Source: CAZFQG01 sp964520785
GTDB lineage: Bacteria > Planctomycetota > Planctomycetia > Pirellulales > Thermoguttaceae
Direction: 5' to 3'
Assembly (NCBI GenBank): GCA_964520785.1
Contig: CAZFQG010000055.1
Span: forward strand, 1 to 32,359
DNA: 32,359 bases
The notes under the pieces are model-generated. The model searched no databases. It was not told where the DNA came from and saw only the letters and a list, made by a program, of their open reading frames with translations. Below, one piece after another: positions 1-8,670 of the stretch. A program made the translations under genes and the position numbers. Positions within the stretch are counted from its first letter, which is position 1; each line of letters starts with the position of its first letter.

Positions 1-837
1 GACCCCTTCCCCCCCGGGCCATTGCTCGAAACGAAGTGCCATTTGGTAGTGGTCGTTCAGCGTTCCCAGGATTTCCTGCAACGAGACCAATCTCGCGTAG
101 ACCTCGCGTCGGCGGGGCTTCTCAAAGGCTCCGGCGGCGATTTCCAGCGAATACCTCAGCTTCTTTCCCGCGACGCGAAACGCGTGCAGGTCCGCCAGAT
201 CGTTCCCGATTCCCCGGTATGCCCCGTCGAAACGCTCCGCGAAGGGAACCAGCAATTCTCTCGCGAAGGCGCCGAACGCCGCCTTCGCCTTTCGCGACTT
301 CTTCGGCTTCTTCTTCAGGAGAGGCAAAACCGTTTCGTCAAAACGCTCTCGCAGCCATCCCGGCGGATACTCATGATACGCCGCGAGAATCATCTCTTGG
401 GCGGAAACACGTTCCAGCTCAAGCCGCGCAACAACCGCCTGGATTCCGGGCGACTTCACGGCGTCGCCGGCTCGAAAGCGTTCCAGCAGGACGTCCGCGT
501 CACGCGCGGCCCCCGCTCCTTTCAGGAGCACGCGAAGCGCGTCCCGCAACCTGTCGCACGGCTTTCGTCTCAGTAACGCACGGAAGGCCCGGAGGTTCGT
601 TATCAGGCGTCGAAGTGAAACGCGGAGCTGATGTACATACTCGATATCCTCCTCCGGGTGCGCGGCCGCCAAGGGTAGCCAATAAAGGACCGTCTCGAAC
701 CGCGAAAGCAGGCATTCAATTGCCACCGCGCCGGTCGTCATCTCCGGTCCGACGCCTTTTATCCATTTCCCGGCCGGAATAACACCACCTTTGCCGCGCG
801 GTGTGCCGGCCGATCTGGACTCTCGCCGTTTTGACAT
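1..837 (-). CDS. CHAD-domain protein (3' end outside window)
   Basis: Reading the minus strand gives an open frame from an ATG at 837 to the window edge (279 codons, no stop), so the C-terminus is missing. CHAD is a helical domain rich in conserved His and basic residues that binds polyphosphate. The hallmarks are visible: the helix HQLRVSLRRL at residues 69-78, then an AARDADVLLE stretch about 50 residues later, and FRVAGKKLRYSLE near residues 220-232. Basic residues are abundant throughout. The ATG is preceded by GAGG nine bases upstream, which supports this start, although the frame stays open further upstream. No CYTH (triphosphatase) domain precedes CHAD here, so this is a stand-alone CHAD protein, probably a cytoplasmic polyphosphate-associated protein. 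The family call is firm; the precise role is not known. Confidence 0.85.
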   Translation of the reverse strand, partial: MSKRRESRSAGTPRGKGGVIPAGKWIKGVGPEMTTGAVAIECLLSRFETVLYWLPLAAAHPEEDIEYVHQLRVSLRRLITNLRAFRALLRRKPCDRLRDALRVLLKGAGAARDADVLLERFRAGDAVKSPGIQAVVARLELERVSAQEMILAAYHEYPPGWLRERFDETVLPLLKKKPKKSRKAKAAFGAFARELLVPFAERFDGAYRGIGNDLADLHAFRVAGKKLRYSLEIAAGAFEKPRRREVYARLVSLQEILGTLNDHYQMALRFEQWPGGEGV

Positions 838-924
838 CGTATGAATCCTCGAAGGAAACCTCTTTCGATCCTTCCCGGCGACTCCTTTCCGCTTCAACCG
901 TCGGCCGCAGTTTGTCCGTAGAGA

Positions 925-933
925 ATTATAGCA
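925..933 (-). promoter_or_regulatory. Extended -10 promoter for the CHAD gene
   Basis: On the minus strand the sequence TGCTATAAT gives a perfect TATAAT hexamer with the TGn extension, about 88 bases upstream of the CHAD start codon and downstream of the stop of the GYF_2 gene. No recognisable -35 hexamer sits 17 bases further up, as is common for extended -10 promoters. It suggests that the CHAD gene has its own transcript. Confidence 0.45.
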
Positions 934-973
934 CGACGGTTCGCCGCCGCGAGATTCGGCGGAAGACCGGGAA

Positions 974-1735
974 CTAGAACCGCAAAAACCAGTAGACTAG
1001 GAGACCGGCCCCGATCAAGCCCGCCAACACCACACATGCGACAATCCACACCCAAGAGGACCCTTCTTCGGAGGGAGGGGCGTCGATCGCCCGAATTCTC
1101 GAAGCGCTTCCAACGGACTTCTTTCGTGGCCGTGCAACGACGCCGATGGAGGGAATTCCCCCCGGCGGTTCCGGCTCTCTGGAACTTGGTCGCGGGCTGA
1201 GCTGGGGGAAGACCTTCATTGCCTCCTCCCATTGTTCCCAACCCTCGCGCCACACCAACGAATTGACGGAAATCCGACCCTCCGCAATCCAAGATCGCAT
1301 CACCTCGCCGTCGGCCGGCCCATACTGCCCCCCTATTGGGGGCCTAACGTACCAAATGGCACGGGGGTTCTCATCGATTGGGTCAACAATCCTGTCCTCT
1401 GGTCGAGAGAGGTCGTCGGTACTTGACGGACTTGGTGGCGAACTCGCGTTCGCCGCTGAGGCGGAAGGAGCTTCCTCGACGGTATGGAGCGATATCTCCA
1501 CGTCTTGGTCCGGCACGGCCACGGCCGATCCGGCGGATGCACTGAACCCTTCCCCTCCGGCCGCCATCTCGTTCGAGCCGACCACGGAATCGCTCCGATG
1601 CTTCGTACTGCGCCTTGTGCTGTGCCGAGGAATGACAAAGCTTTCCCCACAACGCGGACAAATCCCGCGAAGCCCCGCTTGAAACGCCTTTATGTTCAGC
1701 TTGTGACCGTTTGGGCAGTAACAACGGATACCCAT
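974..1735 (-). CDS. Zinc-ribbon / GYF_2 domain membrane-anchored protein
   Basis: 253 residues. The N-terminus has a small zinc ribbon (C5 and C7, then CPRCG with C26 and C29). A low-complexity Ser/Ala/Pro linker follows (about 60-120). A GYF_2 (DUF4339) domain occupies about 127-180, with the typical IWYVRP start, QYGP and a run of conserved Trp residues (SLVWREGWEQW). A single C-terminal membrane helix (about 229-251) ends in a short tail, so the protein is probably tail-anchored with the GYF_2 domain in the cytoplasm. GYF_2 domains are thought to bind short proline-rich peptides; the partner is not evident here. The start is supported by GGAGG five bases before the ATG. This domain combination is frequent in Planctomycetes. 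The stop is TAG. Confidence 0.85.
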   Translation of the reverse strand: MGIRCYCPNGHKLNIKAFQAGLRGICPRCGESFVIPRHSTRRSTKHRSDSVVGSNEMAAGGEGFSASAGSAVAVPDQDVEISLHTVEEAPSASAANASSPPSPSSTDDLSRPEDRIVDPIDENPRAIWYVRPPIGGQYGPADGEVMRSWIAEGRISVNSLVWREGWEQWEEAMKVFPQLSPRPSSREPEPPGGIPSIGVVARPRKKSVGSASRIRAIDAPPSEEGSSWVWIVACVVLAGLIGAGLLVYWFLRF

Positions 1736-2048
1736 TCAATCCTCCCAATTGAAGTTACGCAGGGGATTGTCCATGGAACGCGCGGCCCGCCTCCGTCTCT
1801 CAGTTTTCTGGAGAAAGACCCCGGGACAGCGATTGCCTAGACCACACCCGAAGTCCCCCTTGAGGGTATTGTACTCGACACCGTATAAAATCGAAAGCAA
1901 AAATCCAGACGTGCCGGTCGTGTTCAATGGTTTTTTTCGATTATTGTCTTTGCGCTTTGGGGCGTTGGTTCTACCCCCGGACTCCATAAGCCGGCGCTGA
2001 AATCGGTCAGATTCCAAAAAATCGGGCATCAAAATCGGCGGACGCAGG
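1736..2048. other. Intergenic region, no supported gene
   Basis: The stretch between the two divergent genes is less GC-rich than its surroundings around 1860-1960 and contains a T7 run. On the minus strand a possible -10 hexamer TACAAT at 1868-1873 could serve the GYF_2 gene, but the matching -35 position is poor. A 107-codon minus-strand open frame crosses it (1736-2059) but overlaps the perR promoter, shows no recognisable family and has biased, low-complexity content, so I do not call it. Confidence 0.4.
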
Positions 2049-2077
2049 TTGACATTCACCGCTTCGAGGGCTACATT
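2049..2077 (+). promoter_or_regulatory. Near-consensus sigma-70 promoter for perR
   Basis: TTGACA at 2049-2054, exactly 17 bases of spacer, then TACATT at 2072-2077. The predicted transcription start near 2084 leaves a leader of about 40 bases before the perR ATG. This is the best-matching -35 box in the window and may drive perR together with the peroxidase cluster behind it. Confidence 0.65.
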
Positions 2078-2095
2078 TTAGAAAAAGCAATACCG

Positions 2096-2114
2096 GATGG
2101 TAATTTATTCCATC
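2096..2114. promoter_or_regulatory. Imperfect 19-bp palindrome, candidate PerR/Fur-type operator
   Basis: The arms GATGG and CCATC flank an AT-rich centre (TAATTTATT). The length and AT-rich core resemble Fur-family sites, but only 12 of the 18 paired positions are symmetric and the match to the known PerR box is partial. It lies just downstream of the predicted transcription start of perR, where autoregulation would be expected. Inference only. Confidence 0.25.
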
Positions 2115-2124
2115 TTTTGTTCCA

Positions 2125-2574
2125 ATGAATCAAAATGACGTTGAAACGCGCCTGCGGCAGTTTGAAAGCCTGTGCCGCGACCGTGGACTGCCCCTGACGG
2201 TGCAGCGTCGCGATATCCTCAGGGAGGTACTCCAAAGGGATGACCACCCGTCGGCCGATCAGGTCTACGAAGCACTCAGTGGTCGCATTCCGGGCCTGTC
2301 GCGGACGACCGTATACCGCGTCTTGAGCGTCCTGGTGGACATGGGAATCATCCGTCGCCTGCACCATCCCGGCACGGCGGCGCGCTTCGACGGAAAGACC
2401 GACCGGCACCATCATCTGGTCTGCCGGAAGTGCGGAAAAGTAATCGACATCCACGATTCGGTTTTGGACGGGGTCCCCTTGCCGGAAGTTTCAAGCGCGG
2501 AGTTTCAAATCGATGATTTCTCGGTTCACTTCACCGGCGTATGCGGCGACTGCCGTCGTTCGGACGTCTCGTAA
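2125..2574 (+). CDS. perR: Fur-family peroxide-sensing regulator, PerR type
   Basis: 149 residues, the normal length for the family. The winged helix spans about 21-80 (recognition region SRTTVYRVLSVLVDMG). Compared with Bacillus subtilis PerR as I remember it, all regulatory-metal ligands are present at a constant offset of +4: H41, D89, H95, H97 and D108 (for H37, D85, H91, H93 and D104). The structural zinc cysteines are also at +4: C100, C103, C140 and C143. Asp rather than Glu at position 108 is the feature that separates peroxide-sensing PerR from iron-sensing Fur. Expected role: a cytoplasmic repressor inactivated by metal-catalysed histidine oxidation when H2O2 is present. It is followed, after 121 bases, by a cytochrome c peroxidase cluster on the same strand, which fits peroxide control. 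Confidence 0.85.
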   Translation: MNQNDVETRLRQFESLCRDRGLPLTVQRRDILREVLQRDDHPSADQVYEALSGRIPGLSRTTVYRVLSVLVDMGIIRRLHHPGTAARFDGKTDRHHHLVCRKCGKVIDIHDSVLDGVPLPEVSSAEFQIDDFSVHFTGVCGDCRRSDVS

Positions 2575-2695
2575 AGGAAGCCGACGATCGTGATCGAATG
2601 CGCAATCGCGGAAAACCAACCTCGAGTTTCTACCGCCGCGGCCGACGTGCCGGACGCGCTGGTACTACCATTACCCTTTCCCTGGAGGTAGCACA

Positions 2696-4045
2696 ATGAG
2701 GAACACGCCTCTCTTGCGAACCGGTCCGTGGCTGGCCGTGGCCGGTTTCGCGATTCTCGGGACGGTTTTGTCCCGGGCGAATCAAGCCGAAACGCCGGCG
2801 GACAACGTGCCCCGAGACGAACTCGGCGCGGCGACCGTCGAGTACCAGCAGGAGGCGCTCGACAGACTCCTGCAGGATCAGGACGTAACCGCCGTTCCCC
2901 CGGGTTTTGATCCGGTCATCTGGAACGCATTCGTCCCGGAGGACAACGCGATGACGGCCGAGCGCGTCGCGTTGGGTCGCAAGCTCTACTTCGACAAGAG
3001 GCTCTCGGCCGACGGCACCGTCTCCTGCGCGACGTGCCACGACGTGACGAGGGGGTTCACCGACCAGATTCCAGGTTCGAAGGGGATCGACGGGCAGATC
3101 GGCAAGCGCAACGCGCCCACCGTTCTGAACTCAGCCCTGTTACAAACGTTTTTTTGGGACGGCCGTTCCCCCACGCTGGACCACCAGGCCCGGCAACCGA
3201 TCCTCAATCCGGTCGAGATGGGAATACCGGACGAAGCGACCGCGATGAAGGCGATCGAGGATGATCCGGAGTATCAGAAGATGTTCCGCGAGGCCTACGG
3301 CCGCGAGATGAACTTCGAGGACCTGGGCCGGGCGATCGGTGCCTTCGAGCGGACGATCGTGTTCGTCGATTCTCCGTTCCGGCGGTATCTCGAAGGGGAC
3401 GAGGGCGCCATTTCGGACGACGCGAAAGCGGGATTCGAGCTGTTTAACGGCAAGGCGCGATGCGCGGCTTGTCACCCGATCAATAAATCGAACCCCTTGG
3501 GAACCGACAACCGCTTCCACAACGTGGGCGTTTCGGCCAGGCACCAGGACTTCGAGGAATTGGGCCGGCAAGCGATCAAGTTGCTCGCGGAGGACCCGTC
3601 GGAGCAGAGGCTCGACGAGCTGGCCATCGGGACGGACTTGAGCGAACTGGGCCGGTTCATGGTGACCCGGAACCGGGTCGACATGGGCTCGTTCCGCACG
3701 CCGATTCTCCTGAACGTCGGCATCACGCCCCCATACATGCACGATGGGTCGCTAGCGACCCTCTGGGATGTTATGGATCATTACAACAAGGGGGGTGAAG
3801 CCAACCCGTTTCTCGACGGCGGCATCGAGCCCTTGGCCCTGGGAAACAAAGAGATCGATCAGGTGGTCGCCTTCCTCTTCTCGCTGACCGACGATCGATT
3901 CGCGGAGGAGAACCGCCGGCAGATGGCCGCGCAGCGCGCCACGGCGCGAAACAACCGTCCGGTCCGGGACGACGCGCTCGCACGGCGACTGGTGATTCCG
4001 TTCGAGTCCCGAGTGACGGGTAAGAAGAGCGACGAACAGGAATAA
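2696..4045 (+). CDS. Periplasmic di-heme cytochrome c peroxidase (CcpA/MauG family)
   Basis: 449 residues with an N-terminal signal segment (about 8-30). Two CXXCH heme sites are present: CATCH at 111-115 and CAACH at 256-260. The usual family landmarks follow in order: GKRNAPTVLNS, FFWDGRSPTLDHQA, NPVEMG, then FRTPILLNVGITPPYMHDG near 333-351 and a YNKGG motif. This is the layout of bacterial cytochrome c peroxidases, which reduce H2O2 with electrons from periplasmic cytochromes; MauG-like oxidases share the fold, so substrate use is not certain. A GGAGG site eight bases before the ATG supports the start. Eleven bases separate its stop from the next gene, so co-transcription is likely. The C-terminal 60 residues are unusually rich in Arg and Ala. 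Confidence 0.85.
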   Translation: MRNTPLLRTGPWLAVAGFAILGTVLSRANQAETPADNVPRDELGAATVEYQQEALDRLLQDQDVTAVPPGFDPVIWNAFVPEDNAMTAERVALGRKLYFDKRLSADGTVSCATCHDVTRGFTDQIPGSKGIDGQIGKRNAPTVLNSALLQTFFWDGRSPTLDHQARQPILNPVEMGIPDEATAMKAIEDDPEYQKMFREAYGREMNFEDLGRAIGAFERTIVFVDSPFRRYLEGDEGAISDDAKAGFELFNGKARCAACHPINKSNPLGTDNRFHNVGVSARHQDFEELGRQAIKLLAEDPSEQRLDELAIGTDLSELGRFMVTRNRVDMGSFRTPILLNVGITPPYMHDGSLATLWDVMDHYNKGGEANPFLDGGIEPLALGNKEIDQVVAFLFSLTDDRFAEENRRQMAAQRATARNNRPVRDDALARRLVIPFESRVTGKKSDEQE

Positions 4046-4056
4046 GGAGCGACGAC

Positions 4057-5175
<1,119 letters not shown>

Positions 5176-5197
5176 TAACGATCCAGGAGGACGAACC

Positions 5198-6004
5198 ATG
5201 AAACAATCGATGATGCGTTTTCGCGGCGACCGGATCGTTCTGGGCGCCTTGTGTCTGGTGCTGGCCGGCGTCTGGGTCGGCTGCAATCAAGCGACGGCGC
5301 CGCGCGAAGAGCCGGCTGCCAATACCCCGGCCGTCGACGAACCGGCGGAGCCCGCCTCCGAGACCGAACCGGCGGACGAAGTCCCGGCGGAACCTGACAC
5401 CGATTCCGCCGCCGCCACCGACGGCGCCGAGGCAGCCCCGCCCAAGAAGACCGTGGAACTCATGTCGTGCGACGGAGAAAACACGGCGACCGTCGAGGAG
5501 GATCTCCGCGGGGCCCCCTTGGCCCGAGAGCTGATGGGCCAATGGCGCCGGATTCATCCGGACCGCGATTGGGTGGAGGAGGAAAAGGCGGCGCACGCCA
5601 TTCAACCGCCGGCGGACAACTCGGCCGTGCTCGAAGGAGAGCAGGGTGAAGGCCATGCCTACGGGAGTTTTACCGAACGCGACCTACTCATCTGGGCGCG
5701 CGAAACGGAGAGACTCGTCGTCGAGGGTTCCCGGATTTTCCACAGCCCCGACGAACTGGGAAGCACCGTCGCGGTCTCCTGCGACATGTGCCATCCCGAC
5801 GGGGCCAATACGCACCCGGAGACCTATCCTAAGTATCAAACCCAATTGGGCCGCGCCGCGCTCCTGCGCGACATGATCAACTGGTGCATGGAGAACCCGG
5901 TCCGGGCCGAGCCGTTGGACCCGGACGGACCCAAGATGCGCGCCATCGAGGCATACATCATGGCGCAACGCAAGGGGGTCGAGATGAATTACGGAAAACA
6001 CTAG
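5198..6004 (+). CDS. Mono-heme cytochrome c lipoprotein
   Basis: The start is set by AGGAGG at 5185-5190, seven bases before the ATG; an in-frame ATG at 5141 lacks such a site and overlaps the previous gene. 268 residues: a lipoprotein-type signal ending at C29 (the residue at -3 is Trp, atypical for a lipobox), a long acidic Ala/Pro/Glu linker (about 30-85), then a cytochrome domain with a single CDMCH heme site at 195-199. The domain context (a Cys in INWCMENP near 230, then a helix ending AYIMAQRKG) recalls the SoxA/TsdA-like cytochromes. It is probably a tethered electron carrier, possibly the donor for the peroxidase upstream. Its TAG stop lies inside the left terminal repeat of the adjacent inverted-repeat element. 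Confidence 0.75.
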   Translation: MKQSMMRFRGDRIVLGALCLVLAGVWVGCNQATAPREEPAANTPAVDEPAEPASETEPADEVPAEPDTDSAAATDGAEAAPPKKTVELMSCDGENTATVEEDLRGAPLARELMGQWRRIHPDRDWVEEEKAAHAIQPPADNSAVLEGEQGEGHAYGSFTERDLLIWARETERLVVEGSRIFHSPDELGSTVAVSCDMCHPDGANTHPETYPKYQTQLGRAALLRDMINWCMENPVRAEPLDPDGPKMRAIEAYIMAQRKGVEMNYGKH

Positions 6005-6111
6005 TGCTTTGTCAACACGAAGATTTTGGGTTGGCATCGCGCCGAAGTGCCGCAATCGTTCGGATGAAACCGAAACATCAACCCCAATCACTATGTTTGA
6101 CAAAGCACTAG
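6001..6111. mobile_element. 111-bp MITE-like element with perfect 15-bp terminal inverted repeats
   Basis: CTAGTGCTTTGTCAA at 6001-6015 is repeated in inverse orientation at 6097-6111. The outer CTAG is itself palindromic, so the structure can also be read as a 4-bp CTAG target duplication around 11-bp repeats (TGCTTTGTCAA), the pattern expected of IS5-like transposition. The similarity continues imperfectly inward (GATTTTGGGTTG against GATTGGGGTTG). No open frame inside encodes a transposase, so it would depend on an enzyme supplied elsewhere. The TAG of the left end is the stop codon of the cytochrome gene. Confidence 0.7.
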
Positions 6112-6195
6112 CGCCGCGCCGAAGGCGGATATCCGGGTCGAGCCTCCGGATGCATTCGGATAATCGCGGTCTTTCGCCGTCTCGAGGGCCGGCGA

Positions 6196-6241
6196 AACCG
6201 GGATTCCACCCTATTCGTTCGGATGGAGTGGAATCCCGGTT
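6196..6241. terminator. Strong hairpin between convergent genes, likely bidirectional terminator
   Basis: A perfect 14-bp stem (6196-6209 with 6228-6241) closes an 18-base loop. It ends on the first base of the stop codon of the minus-strand reductase gene. A short TTTT follows on the plus side; no good U-tract follows on the minus side. Two weaker hairpins precede it: ATCCGG/CCGGAT at 6131-6151 and TTTCGCCG/CGGCGAAA at 6172-6197. It separates the PerR cluster from the glc operon. Confidence 0.5.
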
Positions 6242-7275
6242 CAGTTTTCCTGATATTCGACCCCCTCGAACTCCAGAATGAATTCGCCCCCATAGGCCGC
6301 GCCCGGCGTGTGAAAACCCGCGGCGCCGGCGTCCATCGTTCGCTTGACGCACTCCAGCGCGGTAAGGACCGTCAAACGGTATGGTTCCGGAGTCAATAGG
6401 GTTGCTCCCAGCGTATTGCCCCCGGCGTCTTCCACTTGGCCCCACAGTGAACCCCGCGAAGAACCGGGATTCTTGCCGGCAAGGCTCCGGACCAAACGGC
6501 AAGACCATTGAGAGGGGATGAACCGCAAGAGGGAGAATGCGCCGCCGCCCAGGCGGAGCGCTCGAATTTGCGGGCCGGGAAGGGCCATATAGACTTCGAT
6601 GTTTCGGATACCGGTCGAATAGTAGGCGGTCGCGACGTCTCCCCAGGGAATCGTGACGGCCTCCTTCGCGCCGTCCGAGAAGGGGACGCGGCGCGACTTC
6701 CAGGCGATGGGAACGCGTTGGATTTCTCCGTCGATCCTCGCGCGTCCCCCCCGGGGCAGATTCTCGACCATCGTTCGCGCCGTTCCGCGGCTGATGGAGC
6801 CGGTTCCGGTGAACGCCAGACGCAGATGCGTCGCCCCGGGCAATCGGCGCGAGAGCATCACCGCCAGACAATCGCTGGGAACGACGTCGAAACCGACGGC
6901 CGGCATCAGGATAATGCCTTTTTTCGCCGCCGCGCCGCTCAGCGCGGCGATCCCTTCGAGAACGTCGATCTCTCCGGTAATGTCCAGATAATGCGTTCCG
7001 GCGGAGAGACACCCCTCCACCATCGGCCGCCAGGTTCGCGAGAAGGGTCCGGCACAATGCAGCACGGCCCCGATCCCCTCCAGCTCCTTCGCGACGTCCG
7101 CGGAATCGTCCAATTCGAATACTCTCCAGGGGCAATCGAGCGACTCGGCCAAAGACGTGATCGCCGCGCGGTTGCGCCCGGCCAATACCGGCCGCCACCC
7201 GCGCACTACCGCCTCCTCGGCGGCCCGGCGGCCGGTGTACCCGTTGGCGCCGTAGATCATCCAGTAACGGTTCAT
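6241..7275 (-). CDS. Saccharopine dehydrogenase-like NAD(P)-binding reductase
   Basis: I place the start at the ATG at 7275 because the Rossmann motif YGANGYTG then begins eight residues in, as usual in this family; a GTG at 7332 would add an unrelated leader. 344 residues. The nucleotide-binding region has GANGYTG and LAGRN, followed by HCAGPFSRTWRPMVE, then THYLDITGE and the conserved GFDVVPSDC stretch. These match the saccharopine dehydrogenase NADP-binding / trans-acting enoyl reductase group, which includes many enzymes unrelated to lysine metabolism. The substrate is not predictable. It follows glcF on the same strand after 82 bases and probably belongs to the same transcript. Confidence 0.8.
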   Translation of the reverse strand: MNRYWMIYGANGYTGRRAAEEAVVRGWRPVLAGRNRAAITSLAESLDCPWRVFELDDSADVAKELEGIGAVLHCAGPFSRTWRPMVEGCLSAGTHYLDITGEIDVLEGIAALSGAAAKKGIILMPAVGFDVVPSDCLAVMLSRRLPGATHLRLAFTGTGSISRGTARTMVENLPRGGRARIDGEIQRVPIAWKSRRVPFSDGAKEAVTIPWGDVATAYYSTGIRNIEVYMALPGPQIRALRLGGGAFSLLRFIPSQWSCRLVRSLAGKNPGSSRGSLWGQVEDAGGNTLGATLLTPEPYRLTVLTALECVKRTMDAGAAGFHTPGAAYGGEFILEFEGVEYQEN

Positions 7276-7357
7276 CGAGGCGAAAGTAGTTGGAGAATGG
7301 GAAGGTGCGCGGCCGTACGGACGCGTCACCACGAACGCTGGTCGCGGTACTGCGCCG

Positions 7358-8665
7358 TCAGTCCAAAGGGCTTTCTCCGCGGTAACTAAAATCGAGTAGA
7401 TCCATGGGGTGAATCACCCTCAGGGGAAGGCGTGCGCGGCGGATTTCGCGTCCGATTTGCAGAAGACAGCCGGCGTTGGACGCGATGACGATTTCCGCGC
7501 CCGTCTTGACGATATTCTCGAGTTTGCGCTTCGCCAGGGCGTCGGCCATTTCACGCTGGAACAGATTGTACGTTCCGGCGGAGCCGCAGCAGATTTCCGT
7601 CTCCGGCAGATCGCGGACTTCCAGACCGGGGATTTTTGCCAAGAGGCGTCTCGGGGGTTCGGTGATTCCCTGCGCGTGTCCGAGGTGGCACGCATCGTGA
7701 TACGTCGCGATCGCTTCGATTTTTCCGGTAGGAGGAACGAGTCCCAGTTCGTCCAGGAACTCGTTGATATCGCGTACTTTCCGTGAAAACCGCTGCCTGC
7801 GTTCCTGTGCCTCGTCCAGCCAGTAGTGGGGATATTCCTTCATCATCGCGCCGCAACCGGCATGGTTGACGACGACGGCGTCGATATCGTCCAGGTCGAA
7901 CGCCTCGATGTTCGCGTCGGCCTCCGCGCGTGCTCCCTTGTCGTCCCCGGCATGGTAGCGGACGGCGCCGCAGCAGCCCTGCCCGTCCGGGACGACGATG
8001 TCGCAACCGTTTTCCTGAAGCACTCGGAGCGTCGCCCAGTGGGTGGCCCGGAACATGGCGTCCGCGGCGCATCCGACGAAGAAGGCGACCTTTGCGCGTC
8101 TTCTTCCCTTGGCCGGCAAAAAGCGGGGAATTCGCTTTCCGGCGGCCTGTTTCGGATCCGGAACGAGTGTGAGCATGGCGCCAAGTCGGCCCGGGACGAG
8201 ATTCCAGAAACCGATTCGTTCGAGTACCGTGTAGACTCCCGACCGCTGCATCCACCGCATGGGCATCATCGCCAGACGGAGACGCCCCGCGTAGGGAAAC
8301 AATCGGTAGAGAAAGAGCATCCGGAACCAGTCGTACCGTTTCAGCGGCGGGTCTTCGCCCGTAGTCGCCAGACGGAACGGCTCCAGAATGCGGCTGTATT
8401 GGACGCCCGAGGGGCAGGCCGTTTCGCACGCGCGGCAATCGAGGCATTTGTCCAAATGATCGCGCGTTCGCGAGTTCATCTCCAGGCGGCCGTCCGCGAC
8501 CGCCCGCATCAGATGAATACGGCCTCGCGGGCCGACGTTTTCGTCCCCCTTTTCCGTGAAGGTCGGGCAGGCGGACGTACACAGACCGCAGTGAATGCAG
8601 TCGAGAAATCGCTCGTATTCGACCGAATCGCCGGGGTTCTTCTGGTTGTTCGAGGGGGAACTCAT
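7358..8665 (-). CDS. glcF: Glycolate oxidase iron-sulfur subunit
   Basis: 435 residues. Two [4Fe-4S] ferredoxin motifs lie near the N-terminus (C23, C26, C29, C33 and C74, C77, C80, C84), each ending in CP. Two CCG domains follow (CCGAV near residue 230 and CCGSAG near residue 358), each with an upstream NHAGC- or YHDACH-type partner. This is the standard GlcF architecture; the subunit passes electrons from the flavoproteins GlcD and GlcE toward the quinone pool at the membrane. Its ATG lies five bases after the glcE stop. Related lactate dehydrogenase subunits (LldF/LutA types) differ in layout, so glycolate or another 2-hydroxyacid is the best guess. Confidence 0.88.
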   Translation of the reverse strand: MSSPSNNQKNPGDSVEYERFLDCIHCGLCTSACPTFTEKGDENVGPRGRIHLMRAVADGRLEMNSRTRDHLDKCLDCRACETACPSGVQYSRILEPFRLATTGEDPPLKRYDWFRMLFLYRLFPYAGRLRLAMMPMRWMQRSGVYTVLERIGFWNLVPGRLGAMLTLVPDPKQAAGKRIPRFLPAKGRRRAKVAFFVGCAADAMFRATHWATLRVLQENGCDIVVPDGQGCCGAVRYHAGDDKGARAEADANIEAFDLDDIDAVVVNHAGCGAMMKEYPHYWLDEAQERRQRFSRKVRDINEFLDELGLVPPTGKIEAIATYHDACHLGHAQGITEPPRRLLAKIPGLEVRDLPETEICCGSAGTYNLFQREMADALAKRKLENIVKTGAEIVIASNAGCLLQIGREIRRARLPLRVIHPMDLLDFSYRGESPLD

Positions 8666-8670
8666 GTTTC

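Noticed and set aside
1736..2059. A 107-codon minus-strand frame ending next to the GYF_2 start
   Set aside because: It overlaps the perR promoter, matches no family and its junction with the GYF_2 start looks accidental.
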